Shown: in pieces, positions 8,119 to 16,249 of the stretch
Numbering within the stretch: the first letter of the stretch is position 1
Layout of the letters: each line of letters begins with the position of its first letter
Source: Geodermatophilus sabuli
GTDB lineage: Bacteria; Actinomycetota; Actinomycetes; Mycobacteriales; Geodermatophilaceae
Length of the DNA: 64,000 nucleotides
Assembly (NCBI RefSeq): GCF_900215145.1
Contig: NZ_OBDO01000007.1
Coordinates: 62,001-126,000, forward strand
Reading direction: 5' to 3'
The notes under the pieces: generated by a model
Seen by the model: only the letters and a program-made list of their open reading frames with translations
Database searches by the model: none
Told to the model about the DNA's origin: nothing
Program-made: the position numbers and the translations under genes

Positions 8119-8733
8119 ATGGCCAACCAGGCCGTCCGTCCGTCGTCGGCTGCGCCCACCCAGCGGCGCGCCCGCTGGCGCACCGTCGACATCGTCGTCA
8201 CCGCCGTCCTCGGCGTCGCCTTCGGCGTCGTCTTCTGGGCCTGGGGCCTGCTCTGGGCCGGGACGGGGACGGCCTTCGCCGCCTTCCCGCCCGCGCAGGC
8301 GTTCATGTACGGCGTCTGGCTGATCCCGGCGGTGCTCGCTCCACTGGTGGTGCGCAAGCCGGGCGCCGGCCTGTTCGCCGAGCTCGTCGCGGCGACCGTC
8401 TCGGCGCTGCTCGGCTCCGCCTGGGGGACGACGACGATCGTCTACGGCATCCTGCAGGGCCTGGCCGGCGAGGCCGGGTTCGCCGCGTTCCGGTACCGCT
8501 GGTTCGGCTGGGTGCCCGCGGCACTGGCCGCGGTGCTGGCCGGGGCCATGGCCGCCGTCCTCGACCTCCTCTACTACTACCCGGACTGGACGGCGGGCTG
8601 GAAGACGACCTACATCGCGCTGGTCGTGGCCAGCACCGCTGTCGTCGCCGGCGTCGGCAGCGTGCTGCTCACCCGGGCCCTGGCGGCCAGCGGCGCCCTG
8701 TCGTCGTTCGCCTCCGGCCGCACCCGGCACTGA
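8119..8733 (+). CDS. ykoE: ECF transporter S component, YkoE type (thiamine precursor uptake)
   Basis: 204 residues, strongly hydrophobic, with five to six helices; the segments VVTAVLGVAFGVVFWAWG and FMYGVWLIPAVLAPLVVRKPG match the YkoE family of substrate-binding membrane subunits. In B. subtilis ykoEDC transports hydroxymethylpyrimidine or thiamine. The TPP riboswitch directly upstream and the ATPase and permease genes directly downstream fix the role. The start has a good GGAGGA site. The stop TGA overlaps an in-frame CTG that is the likely start of ykoD. Confidence 0.92.
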   Translation: MANQAVRPSSAAPTQRRARWRTVDIVVTAVLGVAFGVVFWAWGLLWAGTGTAFAAFPPAQAFMYGVWLIPAVLAPLVVRKPGAGLFAELVAATVSALLGSAWGTTTIVYGILQGLAGEAGFAAFRYRWFGWVPAALAAVLAGAMAAVLDLLYYYPDWTAGWKTTYIALVVASTAVVAGVGSVLLTRALAASGALSSFASGRTRH

Positions 8734-10151
8734 CCGGTGCCGCCCCGGCCGCCGTCGCGCTGGCCGGGTGGGGGTTCCGGCACGCCACCCGGCAGGGCTG
8801 GGCCGTGCGCGACGTCGACCTGCGGATCGCCCCGGGTGAGCGGGTGCTGCTCACCGGCGCCTCCGGATCGGGCAAGTCCACGCTGCTGCGGGCGCTGGGC
8901 GGGCTGCTGGACCCGGAGGGCGGCGACGCCACCGGGGAGCTGACCGTCGACGGCGTCGCGCCGGACCGGTGCCGTCAGCGCGTCGGCACGGTCTTCCAGG
9001 ACCCCGACTCCCAGCTGGTCATGACCCGCGCCGGGGACGACGTCGCGTTCGGGCTGGAGAACGTCGGCACGCCACCGGAGCGCATCTGGCCCGCCGTCGA
9101 CGCCGCCCTGGACGCCGTCGGCTTCGACCTCGGCCGCGACCGGCCGACCGGGGCGCTGTCCGGCGGGCAGAAGCAGCGGCTGGTGCTGGCCGGCGCCCTC
9201 GCGCCGCGCCCGGGCCTGCTGCTGCTCGACGAGCCCACCGCCCAGCTCGACCCCGCGGGCGCCGCCCTGGTCCGCGACGCGGTCGGCCGCGCCGTCGCCG
9301 GGCGCGGGGCCACGCTGGTCGTCGTCGACCACGACGCCCCGGCTTGGCTGCCGCTGGTCGACCGCGTCGTGGAGCTGCTACCGGGCGGGGGCGCCGTCGA
9401 GCACGGGCCCGGGTGGACGCCGCCGCCGCTGCGGTTCCCCGGCCGGCACCCGCACCCGCCCGGGGAGCCGCTGCTCACCGCGGACGCCGTCGGGTACACC
9501 CACCGCGGCTCCGCCGTCCCCGCGCTGCCGCCCACCGACGTCGTCCTGCGGGCCGGGCGGACGCTGGCGGTGACCGGTCCCAACGGCACCGGCAAGTCCA
9601 CGCTGGCCCTGCTGCTGGCCGGACTGCGGGCGCCCACCACCGGCCGGGTCACCGCCGCGCCGCCGCTCACCGCCGGGTTGCGCCGGCCCGACCGGCCGCC
9701 GGCGCGGTGGCGGGCCGCCGAGCTGGTGGACCGGATCGGCACGGTGTTCCAGCAGCCCGAGCACCAGTTCCTCACCGGCCGGGTCCGTGACGAGCTCTCC
9801 CTCGGCCCGCTGCGGTCGGGGGCGGGCGCCGCGCAGGCCCGCGCCACCGCCGAGGAGCTGCTCGAGCGGCTCGGGCTGGCCCCGCTCGCGGAGGCCAACC
9901 CGTTCACCCTCTCCGGCGGCCAGCAGCGGCGGTTGTCGGTGGCGACCGCGCTGGCCACCCGCCCGCGGGTGCTCGTCCTGGACGAGCCGACCTTCGGGCA
10001 GGACCGCGACACCTGGGCCGAGCTGGTGGCGCTGCTGGCCGAGCAACAGGACGGCGACCGCGCGCTGTGCCTGGTCACCCACGACGCCGCGGTGGTGGCC
10101 GCGCTCGCCGACGACGTCCTGACCCTCGGCGCACCGGTGGCCGTGCCGTGA
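8730..10151 (+). CDS. ykoD: ECF transporter duplicated ATPase, YkoD type
   Basis: Two ABC ATPase domains in one chain energise uptake with YkoE and YkoC. Domain 1 has Walker A GASGSGKST, a Q-loop FQDPDSQL, signature LSGGQKQRL and Walker B LLLLDEPTA. Domain 2 has GPNGTGKST, FQQPEHQF, LSGGQQRRL and VLVLDEPTF. The first ATG/GTG/TTG in frame is GTG 8805, but that would remove the first beta strand of domain 1 (VALAGWGFRHATRQGWAV), which is plainly homologous. The only plausible earlier start is CTG 8730, which overlaps the ykoE stop as CTGA. I therefore annotate from 8730 (473 residues); a conservative annotation would start at 8805. Confidence 0.88.
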   Translation: MTGAAPAAVALAGWGFRHATRQGWAVRDVDLRIAPGERVLLTGASGSGKSTLLRALGGLLDPEGGDATGELTVDGVAPDRCRQRVGTVFQDPDSQLVMTRAGDDVAFGLENVGTPPERIWPAVDAALDAVGFDLGRDRPTGALSGGQKQRLVLAGALAPRPGLLLLDEPTAQLDPAGAALVRDAVGRAVAGRGATLVVVDHDAPAWLPLVDRVVELLPGGGAVEHGPGWTPPPLRFPGRHPHPPGEPLLTADAVGYTHRGSAVPALPPTDVVLRAGRTLAVTGPNGTGKSTLALLLAGLRAPTTGRVTAAPPLTAGLRRPDRPPARWRAAELVDRIGTVFQQPEHQFLTGRVRDELSLGPLRSGAGAAQARATAEELLERLGLAPLAEANPFTLSGGQQRRLSVATALATRPRVLVLDEPTFGQDRDTWAELVALLAEQQDGDRALCLVTHDAAVVAALADDVLTLGAPVAVP

Positions 10152-10915
10152 CCGCGCCGCTCGCCCTCGGTCCGGCCCGGGCGGTCCCGCTGTCGGCGGT
10201 GAACCCGGTCGCCCAGCTGTCCGCGATCGCCGTCCTGACCGTCGTGCTGCTGGTCAGCGGCGACCTGGTGACCCCCGCGGTGGTGCTCGCCGCGGAGCTG
10301 GCGCTCTTCCCCGCCGCCGGGCTCACCCGCCCGCGCGAGGTGCTGCGACGCACCTGGCCGCTGCTGCTGAGCGCGGCCGGCGTGGCGTGGGTCAACGTCG
10401 CGTTCGGCGCCCTGGACGGCACGGCCGCGTGGCTCAGCGGCGCCACCTGGGGGCTGCGGGTGGTGGCGCTGGCGCTGCCGGGCGTCCTGCTGGTGGCCGC
10501 CACCGACCCGGTGCGGCTGGCCGACGCCCTCACCGTGCACTGGCGGGTGTCCACGCGGTTCGCCTACGGCGCCCTGGCCGCACTGCGGCTGGTGCCGCTG
10601 CTGGCCGCCGAGTGGGAGACGATCCGCTCGGCCCGTCGCGCCCGCGGGGTGGACGCCGGAGCCAACCCGGTCGCCGCGGCCCGGCTGGTGGCCGGCACGG
10701 CCTTCGCCCTGCTGGTGGCCGCGATCCGGCGGGGCACCCGGCTGGCCACCGCCATGGACGCCCGCGGCTTCGACTCGGGGGTGCCACGCACCAACGCCCG
10801 AGGCTCGGTGTTCCGCCGGCGGGACGGCTGGTTCGTCGCCGGTGCGGTCGCGGTCTGCGCCGCAGCGGTGGGCACGAGCGTCGCGCTGGGCGCCTGGGAC
10901 CCGCTCCTCGGCTGA
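10148..10915 (+). CDS. ykoC: ECF transporter transmembrane component, YkoC/EcfT type
   Basis: 255 residues with several membrane helices and the coupling-helix signature of EcfT proteins: ARRARGVDAG after the TM core, and a second AMDARGF motif near the C-terminus. These A-R-G motifs contact the two ATPase domains. The GTG at 10148 overlaps the ykoD stop by four bases (GTGA), so translation is coupled. It completes the thiamine-precursor transporter under the TPP riboswitch. Confidence 0.9.
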   Translation: MTAPLALGPARAVPLSAVNPVAQLSAIAVLTVVLLVSGDLVTPAVVLAAELALFPAAGLTRPREVLRRTWPLLLSAAGVAWVNVAFGALDGTAAWLSGATWGLRVVALALPGVLLVAATDPVRLADALTVHWRVSTRFAYGALAALRLVPLLAAEWETIRSARRARGVDAGANPVAAARLVAGTAFALLVAAIRRGTRLATAMDARGFDSGVPRTNARGSVFRRRDGWFVAGAVAVCAAAVGTSVALGAWDPLLG

Positions 10916-10954
10916 GCCCGGCCGGGCCGGCCCCGGGTCGCTACGGTGCCGGTC

Positions 10955-11488
10955 GTGAGCACCCGCTACGTCGTCCTGCTGCGCGGCATCAACGTCGGCC
11001 GGGCACGGCAGATCGGGATGGCCGAGCTCCGCGAGACCCTCACCGCCCGCGGTCACGGTGCCGTGCGCACCCACCTGCGCAGCGGCAACGTCGTCCTGGA
11101 CAGCCCCCTGGGCGAGGCCGAGCTGGTGGAGGACGTCGAGACGGCGGTGCGCGAGCGGTTCGGCGCGCAGGTACCCGTCGTCGTCCGGACTGGGGAGGAG
11201 ATGGCCGCCGTCGTGGCCGCCGACCCGCTCGGCGCCGTCGCCACCGACCCGGCCCGGTACCTGGTGACCTTCCTGCCGCGGGCCCCGGACCCCGAGCGGG
11301 TCGCCGCCCTGCCGCCGGCCGACGGCGGCGAGTACCGCGTGGCCGGCCGGGAGCTGTACCTGTGGCTGCCCGACGGCGTCAGCAGCACCCCGCTGGGCGC
11401 CTGGAAGTGGGACACGCTGCTCGGTGTCCCGGGGACCGCGCGGAACTGGAACACCGTCTCGACGTTGGCCGGGATGGCGGGTCTGTGA
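10955..11488 (+). CDS. DUF1697 family protein
   Basis: 177 residues matching the DUF1697 pattern: opening RYVVLLRGINVG, then AELRETLTARG, THLRSGNVVLDS, and the late block PLGAWKWDTLLGVPGTARNWNT. The family is widespread in bacteria with no proven biochemical role. The GTG at 10955 was preferred over 10946 because the conserved part starts four residues later. It follows ykoC by 39 bases but is probably functionally unrelated. Confidence 0.9.
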   Translation: MSTRYVVLLRGINVGRARQIGMAELRETLTARGHGAVRTHLRSGNVVLDSPLGEAELVEDVETAVRERFGAQVPVVVRTGEEMAAVVAADPLGAVATDPARYLVTFLPRAPDPERVAALPPADGGEYRVAGRELYLWLPDGVSSTPLGAWKWDTLLGVPGTARNWNTVSTLAGMAGL

Positions 11489-11609
11489 CATCGGTGACAG
11501 GCAGGTTTAGCGCCGCTCCGGCGGGCGCATACGCAGGTGTTCGTCCGGCGCGCTGGCCGGCACCGCGGCGCCCTCCGGGCGATGTCGAGCACGTGAGGGG
11601 ACCATCGGC

Positions 11610-12038
11610 GTGACGTGGGAGACGGCCGGGCCGCTCTGGCCGTCCGCTCCCCCACCGCCCGCCCGCGAGGCCCTGAGCTGGGAACTCCTCACCGTCGCCG
11701 AGCTGCCCGGCGTCCGCGCCGACCTGCGGAGTCACCTCGCCGCGGCCGGCCCCCGGCTGGCCGACCTCCGCGACCGGCTGGTCCTCGCCCTCGACGAGAT
11801 GGCGTCCAACGCGCTGCGGCACGGGGGCGGCCGGGTCCGGGCGGCGGTGCGCACCACCGGCGACGGCTGGCTCATCGAGGTCTCCGACAGCGCGGCCGGT
11901 ACGCCCCCCGCGCCCGCGGTCGGGCGGGACCCGAGCGAGGGCGGGCTGGGCCTCTACCTCATCGCCGAGCTGGCGACGGCGCACGGGTGGTACACCGCCG
12001 GCGACGCCAAGCACGTCTGGGCCGTGCTCGCGGAGTGA
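11610..12038 (+). CDS. HATPase domain protein (anti-sigma / serine kinase-like)
   Basis: 142 residues of the GHKL ATPase fold. The N-box reads LVLALDEMASNALRHGGG (about residues 56-73), a G1-type segment is in IEVSDSAAG, and a G2-type segment in GGLGLYLI. This short form resembles RsbW/SpoIIAB-like anti-sigma regulators of general stress responses. GAGGGG lies before the GTG. It is convergent with a PAS/GAF/PP2C phosphatase gene ending 10 nt away, a natural partner since such phosphatases reverse the kinase. A paralogue is at 19399-19896; both are followed by the same repeat element. Confidence 0.87.
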   Translation: MTWETAGPLWPSAPPPPAREALSWELLTVAELPGVRADLRSHLAAAGPRLADLRDRLVLALDEMASNALRHGGGRVRAAVRTTGDGWLIEVSDSAAGTPPAPAVGRDPSEGGLGLYLIAELATAHGWYTAGDAKHVWAVLAE

Positions 12039-12042
12039 CGTC

Positions 12043-12180
12043 GTCGGCCTACCGGCCGACACCCCGGCCAGGTGCCGTCCCCCGCTCGCGCTGAGCCGCC
12101 GCCCGTGTCCCGGTCGGGGACCCTCCGGGCCCCGCGACCGGTCCACCCGCGGCCCGGTGCCGTCCCCCGCTCGCCCGGAG
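12043..12180. repeat. Dispersed repeat element, diverged copy
   Basis: Starts with a small hairpin (GTCGGCC, loop TACC, GGCCGAC at 12043-12060), then 1.4 units of an ~85-bp sequence (from 12064 and again from 12149) sharing CAGGTGCCGTCCCCC, GTGTCCCG and CCCGCGACCG with the element at 19905-20139. It overlaps the 3' end of the phosphatase gene, whose last ~40 codons are read from the repeat. Confidence 0.75.
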
Positions 12181-14325
12181 CCGCTGCCCCTGCGGGTGGA
12201 GGCGGATCGCCACCAGGGCGATGTCGTCCTGCGGTCCCGAGGGGCGCAGCCGCCCGATCACCGCGTCGCAGAACTCCTCGAGCGGCAGGCTCCCCAGCTC
12301 CGCCAGCGCCGACCGCAGGCGGGCGATGCCGTCGTCCAGGGGCAGGTCGCGGCCCTCGACGAGCCCGTCGGTGTACAGGAGCACGGTGGCTCCCCGCCGG
12401 AAGGTCACCACGCTCTCGGTGCGCCGGGCGGTGGGGTCGACGCCGAGCATGAGCTCGGGGCGGTCGGCCAGGAGCTCCTCCACCCGCCCGTCGGGGTGCA
12501 GCAGCAGCGGCGGCGGGTGCCCGGCGTTGGACCAGCGCAGGCTGGTCAGGCCGGCCGCGCGCTGCTCCGGGGTCTGCTCGACCCGGGCCACCGCCGCGGT
12601 GGCCATCGTGGGGATGCCCAGGCCCTCCACGGCGGCGTCGAGGTCGCTGAGCACCTGCGCCGGCCCGATCCCGGCCCGGTAGGCGATGCCGCGCAGCAGT
12701 CCCCGCAGCTGCCCCATGGCGGCCGCGGCCGCGGTGTCGTGGCCGACGACGTCCCCGATGACCAGCACCGCCGCGCCGCCGGGCTGCAGGAAGGCGTCGT
12801 ACCAGTCGCCGCCCACCTCGGCGACCTCCACCGCGGGCCGGTAGCGCACCACGATCTCGGCGGAGTCCGGCGCGGGCGGATCGGTCAGCAGGCTCCGCTG
12901 CAACCCCTCGGCCAGCCCGCGCTGCTGCTCGTAGAGGCGGGCGTTGTCCATCGCCAGGGCGACCCGGGAGGCCACCTCCTGGGCGGCGGCCACGTCGTCG
13001 GCGTCGGCCATCGGCCGCTCGGCTCCGCGGTAGATGCTCAGCGCGCCCAGCGTGCGGCCGCGCGCCGACAGCGGCAGGGTCACCGCCGACCGCGGGTCCA
13101 GCGCCCAGAACACGTCGCTGACCTCGCCGGGCGGGAGGGTGCGGCCGACGGTGGCGCCGACGTCGTCGACGGTGAGGGTGCGGCCGGAGGCCAGGGCGCG
13201 CAGCACGGGCGCGTCGGCCTGGATGGAGGCCAGCCGCAGGTCGGCGTAGCGGGCGACCAGCGGACGCGCGGCCGGCTCCCGGTGCCAGGCCGCCACGTCC
13301 CGCATGCGGCCGTCCTCGCCCGCGAGGCTGACGATGACCCAGTCCCCCAGGACCGGCACGACCGCCTCGGCCAGCCGCTGGAGGGCGGCCTCCTCACCCT
13401 GCCCGGCGGTGAGCGTCTCGCTGGTCATCGCGCTCACCTCGGCGATGACGGCCAGGCGCTCGGCACTGCTCTGCGCCCGGTCCTGGGCGGCCCGGCGCGC
13501 GGTGACGTCGAGGAAGTAGACCGAGAGGCCGTCGGGGCCAGGCCATGCCCGCACCTCGTACCAGGCGTCCAGCGGTGCCGGGTAGTGCGCCTCGAAGACC
13601 CGCTCCTCACCGGTGGCCGCCGCGCTCCGGTAGTTCTCCTCGAAGTCGCTGCCGGGCGCCGCGGGGTACAGCTCCCACATGACCCCGCCGAGCAGCTCCT
13701 CGCGCGGCCGGCCGAGCACCCGCTCGGCCTCGGCGTTGACGTAGGTGAACCGCCACTCGCGGTCGAGGGCGAAGAAGGCGGCGTTCATCGCCTCCAGCAC
13801 CCGCGCGACCCGGACGTCGGCGTGCCGCTGGGCGGTGGTGTCGTACCCCGCGCCCAGCAGGCGGACGGCGGTCCCGCGCTCGTCGGCCAGGGCCCGGCCG
13901 CGGCCCTGTACCCAGCGGGTCTCGCCGGAGGGCAGGACGATCCGGAACTCCGCCTCGTACTCGCCACAGGTCTCGATGGCCCGCTGCAGCGCCTCGAGCG
14001 TCCGCGCGGCGTCGTCGGGGTGCAGGCGGGCGGCGAAGGCCTCCAGGCTGTCGCCGAACGCGGCCCGGTCGTAGCCGAAGATCTCCAGGAGGCGGTCGTC
14101 CCAGACCAGCCGGCCGGTGACGAGGTCCCAGTCGAAGCTGCCGATCCCGGCGGCCTCGATGGCGAGCTCCTGCCGCAGCCGGACAGCCGCGGACTCCCGG
14201 TCGGGGAGGCCGTCGTCCAGCCGGTCCGGGCTCACGGTCGCCTCACTCGCATTCCTGGGCCGGACGACGGGGGGACCGACGCGAAGCGGCGTCGTCTGCA
14301 CCACCCGGGGGTTCTCCGGACGCAC
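12049..14325 (-). CDS. PAS-PAS-GAF-PP2C (SpoIIE/RsbU-like) phosphatase
   Basis: 758 residues. Two PAS domains come first (GIGSFDWDLVTGRLVWDD; then AMNAAFFALDREWRFTYVN), then a GAF domain (about 290-460), then a SpoIIE-type PP2C phosphatase (about 480-705) with VGGDWYDAF, VIGDVVGHD, RWSNAGHPPPLL, LLYTDGLVE and GPQDDIAL. The conserved Asp residues of the metal site are present. It should dephosphorylate an anti-anti-sigma factor in response to a sensed signal. The GTG at 14325 has a strong AAAGGGGGG site upstream. The last ~45 residues (from QGQRLRASGG) are Arg/Gly-rich and encoded by the repeat element, so the native C-terminus was probably extended by its insertion. Confidence 0.88.
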   Translation of the reverse strand: MRPENPRVVQTTPLRVGPPVVRPRNASEATVSPDRLDDGLPDRESAAVRLRQELAIEAAGIGSFDWDLVTGRLVWDDRLLEIFGYDRAAFGDSLEAFAARLHPDDAARTLEALQRAIETCGEYEAEFRIVLPSGETRWVQGRGRALADERGTAVRLLGAGYDTTAQRHADVRVARVLEAMNAAFFALDREWRFTYVNAEAERVLGRPREELLGGVMWELYPAAPGSDFEENYRSAAATGEERVFEAHYPAPLDAWYEVRAWPGPDGLSVYFLDVTARRAAQDRAQSSAERLAVIAEVSAMTSETLTAGQGEEAALQRLAEAVVPVLGDWVIVSLAGEDGRMRDVAAWHREPAARPLVARYADLRLASIQADAPVLRALASGRTLTVDDVGATVGRTLPPGEVSDVFWALDPRSAVTLPLSARGRTLGALSIYRGAERPMADADDVAAAQEVASRVALAMDNARLYEQQRGLAEGLQRSLLTDPPAPDSAEIVVRYRPAVEVAEVGGDWYDAFLQPGGAAVLVIGDVVGHDTAAAAAMGQLRGLLRGIAYRAGIGPAQVLSDLDAAVEGLGIPTMATAAVARVEQTPEQRAAGLTSLRWSNAGHPPPLLLHPDGRVEELLADRPELMLGVDPTARRTESVVTFRRGATVLLYTDGLVEGRDLPLDDGIARLRSALAELGSLPLEEFCDAVIGRLRPSGPQDDIALVAIRLHPQGQRLRASGGRHRAAGGPVAGPGGSPTGTRAAAQRERGTAPGRGVGR

Positions 14326-15081
14326 GGGCCGGCCCCCCTTTCTCTCATGGCGTCGGCGTCACCGCCACCCGCTGTGTCGTGACCGACACCCCGCGGCCCC
14401 GCCCCCGGGGTCAGGGAGGGCGGGCGGGCGGAGGACCGCCGCGTCCGTGGAGGTGATCTCCACCGTGGGCAACGAGCCGGTGACCACATGGATACGCCCC
14501 CGGGACGACGAAACGGCGGGCGCCCTCGGTCCAGGAGGGGCGCCCGCCGTTCGGCGGGAGGCGGACGAGGCATCGTCCACCGGCACGAGGGACACGTCCT
14601 GCGGTCGCGGGCGTCCAGCGTCGCGGTGCCTGACCGGCCGGGCTCCGTGCGACCGGACCGCTCCTCCGTCGACTCCCGGTCGCCGGGGCGGTCCCGGCGG
14701 CTCGGTCCCTCACAGCGCCTCCGTCCGGCCGGCGGACCCGGGGGCGCGGGTGCGGCGGGACGGGGCGTCCCGGTCCGGCGGAGGACCCGGGTGCCGGCGG
14801 CCGGCCGACCAGCGGTCCGCGCCTCCCAGGAGGGTCCGCGCGCTGCGTCGGGGCGCAGTCGGCGGGAGGGCGAGGCGGGTACCGGTGGTGCGGGACGGCG
14901 GGGCCGGCGCGGGTGCTGCGTCGGAGGGGGACGACCGGGGCGGTACGAGGTCGGCCAGGAGTACGGAGGACCGGTGCCGGGGCGACGGGATGCGGTTCCC
15001 GGGGGAACGGGAACGGCAGCCGGCGGCTGGCAGGCGGTGCGGAGGACGGCGTCCGCGGCGGGGGCCGTGGTCGCGCTGGGA
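14326..15081. other. 756-base region without a supported gene
   Basis: The upstream region of the phosphatase gene plus sequence with long open frames on several strands, typical of very GC-rich DNA and not clearly coding. The notable contents are the strong hairpin at 14513-14550 and, just before it, GGAGGTGATC followed by a GTG (14465) opening a short frame that runs into the hairpin. Confidence 0.5.
14513..14550. terminator. Strong 13-bp-stem hairpin
   Basis: Arms ACGGCGGGCGCCC (14513-14525) and GGGCGCCCGCCGT (14538-14550) are perfect inverse complements with a 12-nt loop. It could act as a terminator or attenuator; no T-tract follows on either strand. Confidence 0.5.
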
Positions 15082-15936
15082 TCAGCCGGGTGGCTGTCCC
15101 CGGGCCGGGGGTGGCCGCGGGTCACCGCGCGCCCGGGCCGGGCCGGTGGCCCGTGCGCTCCGCGGGCGGTGCCCGGCCGACGCGGTTCCCGGGGAGGGGG
15201 TGGGCCGCGGTGCCGGCACCTGCCGGGCGAGCGGGGGGACCACCGGGACGCGGGGCGGGGCGACCGGCCGGGCAGTCCGGGCCGGAACGAGCGCCGCGGC
15301 GGGGGAAGGCGCCGCGGGCTGGTAGGTGGGCGTGCTGGGCAGCTCGGTGAGGAGCACCGGGCCGTCGGCACGCGGAGCCGGGGCGACCGGGTGGCCCCAG
15401 GCGAGGTGGGCGCCGTCGGGGCCGGCGCCCCACAGCGCCAGGCGGCGGACGACCCCGCGCACCCGGGCCAGCAGCGCCGGGCGCCGCTCCGCGGGGGCGA
15501 CCCGCTCCGGCCACGTCGCCGGCACCCGGACCGCGGAGCGGGCCGACGGCCCCGGTGCAGCGGACGGAGCCACCGGGCGGCCCCAGGCGAGGTACGCGCC
15601 GTCGGGACCGGCGTCCCACGACGCCAGGCGACGGACCACCCGGCGCACCCCTGCCCGCAGCGCCGGGCGGGTCCCGGCCGGGGCGACGCGCTCCAGGGCG
15701 ACCGCCGGCACCGGCGCGGCAGCCGGGCGGGGCCGGGGGACGGGCACGGGGCGGGCGAGCGGGAGCGGGCGGACCGAGCGGGCCTGTCCGTGGCGCTGCC
15801 CCGTGGACCGCGCCGGGCGGGGTCGGGCGCGCAGCGGCCGGTCGTCGGCCCGGTCCAGCACGTCGAGCAGGTCGAGCAGGGTCAGGTCGTCGGCGGCGCG
15901 CGACGAGCGGAGCACCGGTGCCCGATCGATCGCCAT
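15082..15936 (-). CDS. Hypothetical Pro/Arg/Ala-rich protein with an internal duplication
   Basis: 284 residues, no known domain. The start is supported by AGGAGG just upstream of ATG 15936. The N-terminus is acidic-amphipathic (DDLTLLDLLDVLDRADD). The centre holds two similar ~47-residue blocks, ERVAPAGTRPALRAGVRRVV then LASWDAGPDGAYLAWGRPVAP, and ERVAPAERRPALLARVRGVV then LALWGAGPDGAHLAWGHPVAP. The C-terminal third is Pro/Ala/Arg-rich. The conserved GPDGAxLAWGxPVAP block argues for real coding. It could be a cytoplasmic adaptor with short binding motifs. No function assigned. Confidence 0.6.
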   Translation of the reverse strand: MAIDRAPVLRSSRAADDLTLLDLLDVLDRADDRPLRARPRPARSTGQRHGQARSVRPLPLARPVPVPRPRPAAAPVPAVALERVAPAGTRPALRAGVRRVVRRLASWDAGPDGAYLAWGRPVAPSAAPGPSARSAVRVPATWPERVAPAERRPALLARVRGVVRRLALWGAGPDGAHLAWGHPVAPAPRADGPVLLTELPSTPTYQPAAPSPAAALVPARTARPVAPPRVPVVPPLARQVPAPRPTPSPGTASAGHRPRSARATGPARARGDPRPPPARGQPPG

Positions 15937-16249
15937 GCCGCCTCCTGCAGGTAGTCGCCGCGACCGGGGAAGGTGTCGCGGACAAGCAGAAAGGTAGGGA
16001 CGGCGGGGCTCGCGGACGGCGTTCCGGGACACGTTCCGGAGCGCGCGTGACCCAACCGTTGCGGGGCCGCCCCGCGGCGGCTGGTGACCCCCCGCCCGCG
16101 GCGATCACTTGTCGACAAGCCGTGCCGTCCTGAGCGTGGAACCCGCTGGTCAGCGCGTCGGTCGTCCCGGGACACGCCCGGCGCCCCGCGTGTCGCGGCG
16201 GCCCGCGGCTCGGCTTGCCGGGCACCTCCGCCCTGCCCAGACTCGACCG
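15937..16249. other. Intergenic region between divergent genes
   Basis: About 310 bases separating the hypothetical gene (minus) from the permease gene (plus). It must hold both promoters. I see no clear operator or RNA element. Confidence 0.4.

Noticed and set aside
7293..8357. Minus-strand ORF over mntH and ykoE
   Set aside because: Composition-driven Ser/Ala/Arg-rich frame crossing a riboswitch; no family features.
14359..14595. Minus-strand 78-codon ORF
   Set aside because: Runs through the strong hairpin, has a weak start site and no recognisable family; GC3 bias alone cannot prove coding.
14488..15954. Plus-strand ORF of about 490 codons
   Set aside because: Antisense shadow of the minus-strand hypothetical gene with no domain, no ribosome site and extreme Gly/Arg bias.
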